From Candidatus Woesearchaeota archaeon (GTDB lineage Archaea; Nanobdellota; Nanobdellia; Woesearchaeales; UBA11576): a stretch of 11,105 nucleotides of DNA. The position numbers and the translations under genes are program-made. Within the stretch, counting starts at the first letter, position 1. The number at the start of each line of letters is the position of its first letter. The stretch spans positions 1 to 11,105 of the forward strand of contig JALWQS010000150.1 in the NCBI GenBank assembly GCA_027083015.1, in the 5' to 3' direction. The notes under the pieces were generated by a model, which did no database searches, was not told where the DNA came from, and saw nothing but the letters and a program-made list of their open reading frames with translations. Positions 5,288-11,105 of this stretch are shown in pieces.

Positions 5288-5764
5288 ATGGCAAAAAAGG
5301 TTGCAAAAGTTGGAGTCAAAAAAGAAGCAGGATACCTCTACTTCGTCGATAAACAAGGTGACGTTTCCTGTGCAAAGATGGCTCGTGGTAAAGGAAAGAA
5401 AGCAGGCAAACCAAAAAAGGTTGCAAAAGTAGGCGTTAAGAAAGAACCTGGATACCTCTACTTCATCGATAAACAGGGAGACATATCCTGCGCAAAGATG
5501 GTAAGAGGCGGAAGAAAAAAGAAATCTTCCAAGAAAAAGGCTGCTAAGAAGAAGACAGCAAAGAAGAAGACCACCAAGAAAAAGGTAGCAAAGAAGAAGC
5601 CAACAAAGAAAAAAACTGCTAAGAAGACGACAAAGAAGAAGACAACTAAGAAAAAGGTAGTAAAGAAGAAGCCAGCAAAGAAAAAGGCAACAAAGAAAAA
5701 AGCAGTGAAAAAGAAGGCTACAAAGAAGAAACCTGCAAAGAAAAAAGCAAAGAAAAGAAGATAA
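5288..5764 (+). CDS. Histone-H1-like basic protein with a duplicated N-terminal unit
   Basis: 158 residues. Residues 3-34 and 43-74 are two nearly identical copies of a unit with the core GYLYF(V/I)DKQGD(V/I)SCAKM. Residues 77-158 are almost pure Lys, Ala, Thr, Pro and Val in short KKK-A/T/P steps, ending KKRR. This resembles the C-terminal tail of eukaryotic H1 and bacterial Hc1/AlgP-like proteins. The expected role is to bind and compact DNA through the tail, with the N-terminal units as small beta folds of unknown target. Each unit has a single Cys (C28 and C68), so metal binding by one unit alone is unlikely, although pairing of the two is possible. There is no archaeal histone-fold sequence. 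A strong promoter, ribosome site and T-rich terminator point to a highly expressed single gene. Confidence 0.8.
   Translation: MAKKVAKVGVKKEAGYLYFVDKQGDVSCAKMARGKGKKAGKPKKVAKVGVKKEPGYLYFIDKQGDISCAKMVRGGRKKKSSKKKAAKKKTAKKKTTKKKVAKKKPTKKKTAKKTTKKKTTKKKVVKKKPAKKKATKKKAVKKKATKKKPAKKKAKKRR
5294..5509 (+). repeat. Tandem duplication of a 32-codon unit (period 120 bases)
   Basis: Copy 1 is 5294-5389 and copy 2 is 5414-5509. The encoded units differ at only four of 32 residues (A/P, V/I, V/I, A/V), while the DNA also differs at many third positions. That pattern points to an older duplication held by selection on the protein. Confidence 0.85.
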
Positions 5765-5814
5765 GTATCTGATGATACAAAGTATTTTCATCTTCTAAAT
5801 TTTTTCAATTTTTT
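5765..5814 (+). terminator. Terminator region after the H1-like gene
   Basis: A GTATC-TGAT-GATAC hairpin (5765-5778) follows directly on the stop codon, and two T6 runs lie at 5800-5805 and 5809-5814. T-rich tracts are the main archaeal termination signal. The remainder of the gap to 5979 shows only the HerA promoter. Confidence 0.6.
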
Positions 5815-5946
5815 ACTTCTTAAAACTGCTTCTTAAACAAACTTATCTAGATCCAAAGAGCAAGGAACCGATCCAATAGGTAAGCCTTAAAGAATAAATC
5901 AAGTCTCAAAGCCTGTAGTCCTCAGAACCTTATAAACGCATGACAA

Positions 5947-5956
5947 AGTTTAAAAC
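5947..5956 (+). promoter_or_regulatory. TATA box for herA
   Basis: AGTTTAAAAC is centred about 27 bases before ATG 5980 and supports that start as a leaderless one. A second element, CCTTATAAAC near 5928-5937, is a possible alternative. Confidence 0.5.
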
Positions 5957-5979
5957 AAAAAGCAAAATACCATGAGAAC

Positions 5980-7557
5980 ATGACAATAAAAGGGCAGGTC
6001 ATAGGAGGAGAATTGGGAAAGGTACTGATAAGAAAGAAATCAGACCAAAACCTTGAGATCGGAGAACTTCTGATAGTGGAAGATGGAGACACGAAGATAC
6101 TGCTTCAATCATACGATCTGGTATATGGAAGCCAGATAAGCCAGCAGAACCTTGAACTGATATCCGGAATGAACCTGGAAAGCCAGACAGAGATAGCATT
6201 CATGGACGCTAAACTAAGAAACTATACGATGGTGCTGGCAAAACCATTAGCGATAATAAGAAAAAAAGATACAAGCCTATGCAAACAACTACCAAAATTC
6301 TTCGGAGAGGCAAGAGAACTTGAGGCAGAAGATATAGACTTCATGACAAAACCCAAAAATCCTCTGTTCTTAGGCAACATAAGAAGCGGATCAAAAGTGC
6401 TGGAAGTACCGGTAAGCCTTCCCGGAGAAAAAACATTCACTCACCACATACTTATACCAGCAACAACAGGAAGAGGAAAGAGCAATCTAGTAAAAGTGAT
6501 GCTGTGGAACGTGATCGATCAAGACTACTGCGGAATACTCGTCTTAGATCCACATGATGAATATTACGGAAGAAACGGGCAAGGACTGAAAGACCATCCG
6601 GCAAAAGAAAATATACTCTACTACACACCGAAAAATCCACCAGTAGGTGCAAGGACACTGAAGATCAACATCACACAAGTAAGACCAAGCCATTTCAGAG
6701 GAGCAACAACATTCACAGACGCCCAAGAGCAAGCAGTAAATGCTTACCACCGCGAGTACGGAAAGAAATGGATAGAAGCGATAATACTGGAAAAACCACT
6801 AAAGATGGAGTTTCATGAGGCGACAATAGGAGTCATAAGAAGAAAGATCATGCAATTATTAGGGATACAATTCGATGGAGAACGAGCGTACACCAGAGGA
6901 ATCTTCGACCTGAATGCGGGTGAAACAACAATCAAAGATATCTGTACAGACCTTGAAGAAGGAAAGACAGTCATAATAGATACGTCAAGTTTCGGAGGAA
7001 GCGTAGAAATACTTATAGGAAGCATGATAACAAATGAGATATTCAACAGGTACAAACAACACAAGATGGCGGGTAAGCTGGAATCAAAACCTGTAATATC
7101 AGTAGTTCTGGAAGAAGCACCCAGAGTCCTGGGAAAAGAAGCCCTGGAAAGAGGGCCAAACATATTCAGTACAATAGCCAGAGAAGGAAGAAAATTCAAG
7201 ATAGGACTGACCGCCATAACGCAACTACCATCTCTAATACCAAGAGAAATATTGGCGAACATGAACACAAAGATCATATTAGGAATAGAGATGAAACCTG
7301 AAAGGCAAGCAGTTATAGAATCAGCATCCCAAGACCTATCAACAGATGACAGAAACATAGCATCACTAGACAAAGGAGAAGCCATAATCACAAGCAACTT
7401 TGCAAGATTCGCCACACCCATAAAGATACCATTGTTTGAAGATGTGGTCAGGGAGAACAAAACCATCAAGACAGAGTCAAGTTCAGAAAAGACAAAAGAT
7501 CAACAAGCAACAAGCAAGCAAAAAATCGCATTCTCAGGAATAAAACTTAACGGGTAA
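5980..7557 (+). CDS. herA: HerA-like hexameric DNA translocase
   Basis: 525 residues, the normal length for archaeal HerA. Residues 1-90 fit the N-terminal HAS barrel. The RecA/FtsK-type ATPase follows: Walker A ATTGRGKS (161-168), Walker B ILVLDPHDE (186-194), a second acidic segment VVLEEAPRVLG (E378/E379) and AREGRKFKIGLTAITQLPSL (R401, R404, Q415), which carries the arginine finger and sensor residues. Walker A has Ala where HerA usually has the first Gly. Residues about 500-525 are a disordered Ser/Lys tail. HerA with NurA, Mre11 and Rad50 resects DNA ends in archaea. Here Mre11 begins about 3.4 kb downstream on the same strand, while NurA is not in the window. Defence-type HerA proteins also exist, but this context favours repair. 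Confidence 0.88.
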   Translation: MTIKGQVIGGELGKVLIRKKSDQNLEIGELLIVEDGDTKILLQSYDLVYGSQISQQNLELISGMNLESQTEIAFMDAKLRNYTMVLAKPLAIIRKKDTSLCKQLPKFFGEARELEAEDIDFMTKPKNPLFLGNIRSGSKVLEVPVSLPGEKTFTHHILIPATTGRGKSNLVKVMLWNVIDQDYCGILVLDPHDEYYGRNGQGLKDHPAKENILYYTPKNPPVGARTLKINITQVRPSHFRGATTFTDAQEQAVNAYHREYGKKWIEAIILEKPLKMEFHEATIGVIRRKIMQLLGIQFDGERAYTRGIFDLNAGETTIKDICTDLEEGKTVIIDTSSFGGSVEILIGSMITNEIFNRYKQHKMAGKLESKPVISVVLEEAPRVLGKEALERGPNIFSTIAREGRKFKIGLTAITQLPSLIPREILANMNTKIILGIEMKPERQAVIESASQDLSTDDRNIASLDKGEAIITSNFARFATPIKIPLFEDVVRENKTIKTESSSEKTKDQQATSKQKIAFSGIKLNG

Positions 7558-7610
7558 AAGAGTTCATCGAGCTTAAAGATAAGTAAGACAGCAAGCATTT
7601 TCTCAGAAAT

Positions 7611-7620
7611 CTATATAAAT
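7611..7620 (+). promoter_or_regulatory. TATA box for the tandem-palm gene
   Basis: CTATATAAAT is centred about 26 bases before ATG 7642, giving a leaderless transcript separate from herA. It is one of the clearest promoters in the window. Confidence 0.65.
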
Positions 7621-7641
7621 AAACGGATCCAAAAGATACTT

Positions 7642-10398
7642 ATGCAGAAATTCACAAAAGAGGAAATAGAAAAAAGAGCGAAGATCATAGGGCCATGCAA
7701 CACACTTCTTCAGCTCTTCACAGAGAAGAAAAATCTTTTTGAAAGCGACTGGACAAGACTATTCAACGAAGGGCAAGTAGAGAACGTCATAGCGATACAC
7801 AAGAATACAGCCCAGTTGGTAAAAAGACAGATCAAGACTGTGGAACAGATAATAAGCCTGATAAAAGAAGAACAGGGAGAACTTGCAGCAGAGACCAATA
7901 AACACCTGAACTATACAGAGCTGCTAAAAGCACACTTCCTCCTGGGAGATGAAGAAGGAAATCCGGTAAGCAAAGAAAAAACAGATACGCAAGAAATCAT
8001 ACAAGCACTGAACAATCTTCTGAACGTACTGAAAGAACAGGACAAAAGACTGAAAGAGACAAAAGGAGCCGGGCAGGAAGCCTACAGCGAAGCAGGACTA
8101 AAAGAACTTCTCATCAAAGAATTCCAAGTACTAAAAGAGGTCAAACCCTTCTGGCATGATTGGGAACTGCAAGTTGTAAGGATAAACAACATGCTGGAAA
8201 ATTATGAGTCCGTCAGAGAAGAAGAGATAACAGAGCTGGCTAAAGACATAAGGGACCTCTTAAGAAGATACCACGAAGAATACGCATCAAACGGAAAAGC
8301 ATCACAACTAGGAACAGAACTAGCCATAAACCTCTACCTGAACGAGACAGAAGAAGTAAACAAGCTGGGAGGAATACCGATAGCCATAGTGAATATAGAC
8401 ATGACAGCCTGCAACATACTGGACGAGTCACATAAACTGGGAGATGCACTGATAGAAACAGGTTATGAAATACTGAAAAAAGAACTCTTGAGAGAATTTA
8501 CGCTCTTACCAGACAAGAAGACTCTATCAGGAAAAGGCGTCATAACAATATTTGGAAGAACAAAGTATAAGATAGTCGGAGTGCCGAAAGAAGAGATAGA
8601 AAAAGCGCTGAAAAAGATCCATGAAGGAGACCTGATACTCAAAGAGCTCAAAAAACCAGAAAACCAAGGAAACAGGTTTATGGGCACGCCGCAACAGAGA
8701 CAATTCGAAGCCTTAAACACGAGGATGGTGGTGGGGTATGAACTGCTAAAGATAGGGAATGAAAGAGTGAAATTCCAACAAGCAATATTCAAACAGACAA
8801 TGCTGAGATCATCCCTCGGAGGAGAGACAAAACTGGAAGAGAAAGCAGAAATAGAACATCAGCTCGAACAAGCCAAACAAGAGATAAAAGAAGTAGAGAA
8901 AGCAGTCGCATCAGCAGTGGATGAAGCCATAAAAAGAGCAGCAGCAAAAGCAGAGTACCTGGAAAAAGAAGTCTTTCCAAAAATGTTCAACAAGAAACTT
9001 AATGAAATACTGCAGGAAGACAAAAAAAGGAATATTCCTCTGATCCCAATACCGCTGTTCAAAAAAGAACAAAGAAAAGTGGAGAATATCGTACTCTCAA
9101 ACTTCCCGTCGATACTGATCTATGACGGAGAAATCGATAAGATATACTTAGGAAGAAACTACGTGCCAGAACAGGAATTTGAAGGCGTAATGATAAAAAG
9201 ACTATCACACCAGATAGGACTGGACATGAAAATAGCGACACAACTCTACAAAGCGTTCTCAGAAGCAAAAAAGAAAGGAAAGATAACTCCTGAGGAGGCA
9301 AAAAAACTGAAGGAACTAAAACAGGAATTCTATCTTAATGTGCTCCAAAAAAGACATCTGGAGAAAAGCTATGACCTAAGATTTACTAAGGCATTGAGAG
9401 AAGAAGCCTACGACGAACTGGTTGCGAAGATGTGTATCCTGGAAGGACCTCAAATAATGACTTTCATAGAGATAGACGGATTCAACGCTTTCAACAAGAT
9501 ATACAAACCAGATCCAGAAGATACTTACTATCATAAGATGTTAAAAGTCATGTTTGATAAGTTTGAAGAACAGTTCAATAAAGGAGTCGGTGATGAGTAT
9601 AAGATAAAACTCAGGATGACAAAACAAGGAGACGAGATCTGGATAAGCTACCCTTTACACACTAATAGGGGAGTGATAAAAGAGGAAGATCACCGAAAAT
9701 TTCTTCAGAAAGTACATGATGCGTTCGTCAGCAGAAAAGAAGGAGAAGCTATGGAAGTAAAAAACTTCAGGACCGTAGACTGGATTTCCTGTCTGATATT
9801 AAGCAATGAAGAGATAAGACAACACCTAGAGAACTGTTGGAAAAACGGAAAAGAAACCTATCTGGTGAATAATTCTTCATTAAGACCAGACAGGCCACAA
9901 GAACTTATGCCGCCAAAAATAACGCCTGAAAATCAGAAAGAACTGCTGGAACTGGATTCAAAAGTAAGGTTCTGGCTAAAATTCCTAGGAAACAGCGACA
10001 TTGAAGAGATGAAGCGCTGGAAAATTCTGAAAGACGTCAGACAAGTAACCGGTGAAGGCCTCTTTGGTCCAGAACAGTTCAAGTATTGGGAGATGCTGTT
10101 CAACGAGACAGTCAAGGTACAAGAAGGCGGAGCGTCAAAAAGAAAATATACGGGCAGGATAATAAGAGCGGGAACAACAATAGGGTATGCGGGTTTCAAG
10201 ACACCAATAATGCTGGAGAATGCAGAAGACGTGCATCAGTTCAGGAAACTTCTGAACGAATCGATAGAAAAGATGAGACAACGGAAAGGAAGAGGAAAGA
10301 TCTACAACCTACAGAAAGAATTCAGTGAAATAAACACTTTCTCAGGACAATCAAAACCATCCTTAACGAAACAAGAAGAGAATATTGCTCAAGGCTGA
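7642..10398 (+). CDS. Large protein with two GGDEF/palm-like nucleotidyl cyclase domains (putative)
   Basis: 918 residues; no family recognised as a whole. Residues 1-230 are helical. A first palm-like unit (about 235-320) has IPIAIVNIDMTACN with D253, HKLGD (264-268) and GVITIFGRTKYKIV (300-312), where the GG[DE]EF turn is replaced by FGRTKY, so it is probably inactive. Residues 395-450 form a coiled coil. A second unit begins near 580: IMTFIEIDGFNAFNK with D612, DTYYHKMLKVMFDKF (627-641) and KQGDEIWISY with D664/E665. Both metal-binding positions of a cyclase/polymerase palm are therefore kept. The closing strand and helix could be 709-743 or, after an insertion, 840-888 (TTIGYAGFKT, EKMRQRKGRGKIY). 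There is no signal peptide or membrane segment. The gene follows herA and precedes mre11. The palm assignment comes from pattern recognition and needs structural support. Confidence 0.5.
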   Translation: MQKFTKEEIEKRAKIIGPCNTLLQLFTEKKNLFESDWTRLFNEGQVENVIAIHKNTAQLVKRQIKTVEQIISLIKEEQGELAAETNKHLNYTELLKAHFLLGDEEGNPVSKEKTDTQEIIQALNNLLNVLKEQDKRLKETKGAGQEAYSEAGLKELLIKEFQVLKEVKPFWHDWELQVVRINNMLENYESVREEEITELAKDIRDLLRRYHEEYASNGKASQLGTELAINLYLNETEEVNKLGGIPIAIVNIDMTACNILDESHKLGDALIETGYEILKKELLREFTLLPDKKTLSGKGVITIFGRTKYKIVGVPKEEIEKALKKIHEGDLILKELKKPENQGNRFMGTPQQRQFEALNTRMVVGYELLKIGNERVKFQQAIFKQTMLRSSLGGETKLEEKAEIEHQLEQAKQEIKEVEKAVASAVDEAIKRAAAKAEYLEKEVFPKMFNKKLNEILQEDKKRNIPLIPIPLFKKEQRKVENIVLSNFPSILIYDGEIDKIYLGRNYVPEQEFEGVMIKRLSHQIGLDMKIATQLYKAFSEAKKKGKITPEEAKKLKELKQEFYLNVLQKRHLEKSYDLRFTKALREEAYDELVAKMCILEGPQIMTFIEIDGFNAFNKIYKPDPEDTYYHKMLKVMFDKFEEQFNKGVGDEYKIKLRMTKQGDEIWISYPLHTNRGVIKEEDHRKFLQKVHDAFVSRKEGEAMEVKNFRTVDWISCLILSNEEIRQHLENCWKNGKETYLVNNSSLRPDRPQELMPPKITPENQKELLELDSKVRFWLKFLGNSDIEEMKRWKILKDVRQVTGEGLFGPEQFKYWEMLFNETVKVQEGGASKRKYTGRIIRAGTTIGYAGFKTPIMLENAEDVHQFRKLLNESIEKMRQRKGRGKIYNLQKEFSEINTFSGQSKPSLTKQEENIAQG

Positions 10399-10868
10399 TA
10401 CTTATCTCTAACTGTGATGATCTTGAAAGGATCCCTGCCATCCTGGATACTCTGTGTGCGTAAGACGCCTGTAACTGCTTCAATATCCTTAAGCTTCTGA
10501 GAGACAGGAACAGAAAACTTTTCAGCAACCTTCTTAAGCTGACCATAAAGCAGAACACAATTGTTATAGATCTCCCTGACCCTCTGAGGTCTTACGGCCT
10601 GCTCTTCTTTCATGTAATCAGCAGAACCGATAAACAAAGAAGGAAATTCCTTTTCAGAAAGAAAACTTTCAGGAAGAGAACCGGTTTCGGGATCATCTTC
10701 ATGTTGGCTAATCTTCTCATACTCCGAATGCATATAATTCAAGACTAGAATAGCTTCACAATACCTTGGAAACTCAGGTTCCTTAGACTCTAAGATAGAA
10801 TCATATAACGCATCAACAAGCATAGAAAGCTTCTGTTCGTCTTCAAAAAAGTCCGCATTATTTTCCAA
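10389..10868 (-). CDS. Hypothetical acidic helical protein, TTG start
   Basis: 159 residues; I do not recognise the family. It is acidic and mostly helical in its first two thirds (KLSMLVDALYDSILESKEPE, EAILVLNYMHSEYEK, IYNNCVLLYGQLKKVAEKFS). It ends in a short strand-like segment, DPFKIITVRDKYQP. There are no Cys clusters or membrane segments. The start is TTG at 10868, supported by GGGGGA 5 bases upstream and a TATA box about 53 bases upstream. The nearest in-frame ATG would remove 15 residues. Its 3' end overlaps the end of the tandem-palm gene by 10 bases in convergent orientation, and it diverges from mre11. Confidence 0.65.
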   Translation of the reverse strand: MENNADFFEDEQKLSMLVDALYDSILESKEPEFPRYCEAILVLNYMHSEYEKISQHEDDPETGSLPESFLSEKEFPSLFIGSADYMKEEQAVRPQRVREIYNNCVLLYGQLKKVAEKFSVPVSQKLKDIEAVTGVLRTQSIQDGRDPFKIITVRDKYQP

Positions 10869-10873
10869 TCAAA

Positions 10874-10879
10874 TCCCCC
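10874..10879 (-). promoter_or_regulatory. Shine-Dalgarno deciding the TTG start
   Basis: GGGGGA on the minus strand lies 5 bases before TTG 10868. It supports this non-ATG start, as no ATG is available nearby. Confidence 0.55.
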
Positions 10880-10917
10880 AAAATGTTTATTGTCACTTCT
10901 TGGTAAGGATGTTTTCA

Positions 10918-10925
10918 TATATAAA
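10918..10925 (-). promoter_or_regulatory. TATA box for the minus-strand hypothetical gene
   Basis: TTTATATA (minus strand, within GCTTTATATATG) predicts a start near 10894 and a 26-base leader with the GGGGGA ribosome site. Confidence 0.6.
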
Positions 10926-10966
10926 GCTTTTTACTCATTTATAAATGCTTTAAAAGCAGAACAAGA

Positions 10967-10975
10967 TTAAAATAC
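10967..10975 (+). promoter_or_regulatory. TATA box for mre11
   Basis: TTAAAATAC is centred about 26 bases before ATG 10997, consistent with a leaderless mre11 transcript divergent from the neighbouring minus-strand gene. Confidence 0.55.
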
Positions 10976-10996
10976 TCGCTTAAATTCTCTAAAACT

Positions 10997-11105
10997 ATGA
11001 AATTCGCGCATATGGCAGACATACACCTGGGAGGGTGGAAAGAACCACGGATGCAAGCCCTAAGCAATAAAGCATTCGCAAAAGCAGTAGCAATAAGTAT
11101 CAACG
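10997..11105 (+). CDS. mre11: Mre11 DNA repair nuclease, N-terminal fragment
   Basis: 36 codons are visible before the window ends. MKFAHMADIHLGGWKEPRMQ is the first metallophosphoesterase motif of Mre11/SbcD: D8 and H10 of DxH bind manganese, followed by LG. The ATG at 10997 is placed right for this motif and for the upstream TATA box. Mre11 is the nuclease of the Mre11-Rad50 complex that processes double-strand breaks, and archaeal operons often continue with rad50, herA and nurA. Here herA is upstream and separated by two other genes; rad50 would be expected downstream. Confidence 0.88.
   Translation, partial: MKFAHMADIHLGGWKEPRMQALSNKAFAKAVAISIN

Noticed and set aside
5515..5761. Satellite or CRISPR-like repeat from the AAGAAG-rich DNA
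   Set aside because: The repetition follows the codons of the lysine-rich tail in one frame, with no regular spacer.
5279..5791. Minus-strand Leu/Cys-rich 'membrane protein' opposite the H1-like gene
   Set aside because: It is the mirror image of lysine codons (AAG/AAA read as CTT/TTT) and lacks promoter or ribosome site; the plus-strand gene has both.
7642..10398. Identity as a true Cas10 of a type III CRISPR system
   Set aside because: No HD nuclease domain (the HD at residues 172-173 lacks supporting motifs), no zinc finger, no other cas gene and no repeat array in the window. The palm similarity is kept only at fold level.

Overview
The window reads as archaeal chromosomal DNA, most likely from a DPANN-type lineage (Woesearchaeota/Pacearchaeota-like; this placement is inference). 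The evidence is a tRNA gene with an anticodon-loop intron and no encoded CCA, TATA-type promoters placed about 26-27 bases before start codons (leaderless transcripts), A-rich coding strands with many AGA and ATA codons, and archaeal information-processing genes (RPA-like OB protein, MCM-type ATPase, HerA, Mre11). Coding density is high, and no insertion sequence, CRISPR array or prophage gene was seen.

Layout, left to right. (1) 1-467, plus strand: the 3' part of an OB-fold single-strand-binding protein with an acidic tail. (2) 533-651: tRNA-Phe(GAA) with a 45-base intron. (3) 728-2181, minus strand: a tight three-gene operon that I recognise as ArvA-ArvB-ArvC (OapABC), an Era-like GTPase, a DUF2073 protein and a zinc-ribbon protein; the GTPase is tied to extracellular vesicle formation in haloarchaea. 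(4) 2351-3520, minus: a short MCM-clade AAA+ ATPase without the normal MCM N-terminal domain. (5) 3665-5099, plus: a helical/HTH protein followed by a PIN-domain protein. (6) 5288-5764, plus: a basic protein with two copies of a 32-residue unit joined to a histone-H1-like lysine tail, with a strong Shine-Dalgarno and a T-rich terminator. (7) 5980-7557, plus: HerA-like DNA translocase. (8) 7642-10398, plus: a 918-residue protein that appears to carry two nucleotidyl-cyclase/polymerase palm (GGDEF-like) domains, the first degenerate and the second with its acidic residues in place. (9) 10389-10868, minus: an unknown acidic protein with a TTG start. (10) 10997 to the end, plus: the start of Mre11.

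How the genes may work together: HerA and Mre11 belong to the archaeal HerA-NurA-Mre11-Rad50 end-resection machinery, and the tandem-palm protein lies between them. The RPA-like protein and MCM-like ATPase add a DNA replication/repair theme, and the H1-like protein is a probable chromatin component. The ArvABC operon is a membrane/vesicle module. The most novel candidate is the tandem-palm protein; next are the H1-like protein and the tRNA intron, whose sequence is complementary to parts of its own tRNA.

Transcription style is mixed. The plus-strand HTH, PIN, HerA, tandem-palm and Mre11 genes look leaderless. The minus-strand genes and the H1-like gene have leaders with Shine-Dalgarno-like motifs; two of these leaders contain hairpins.
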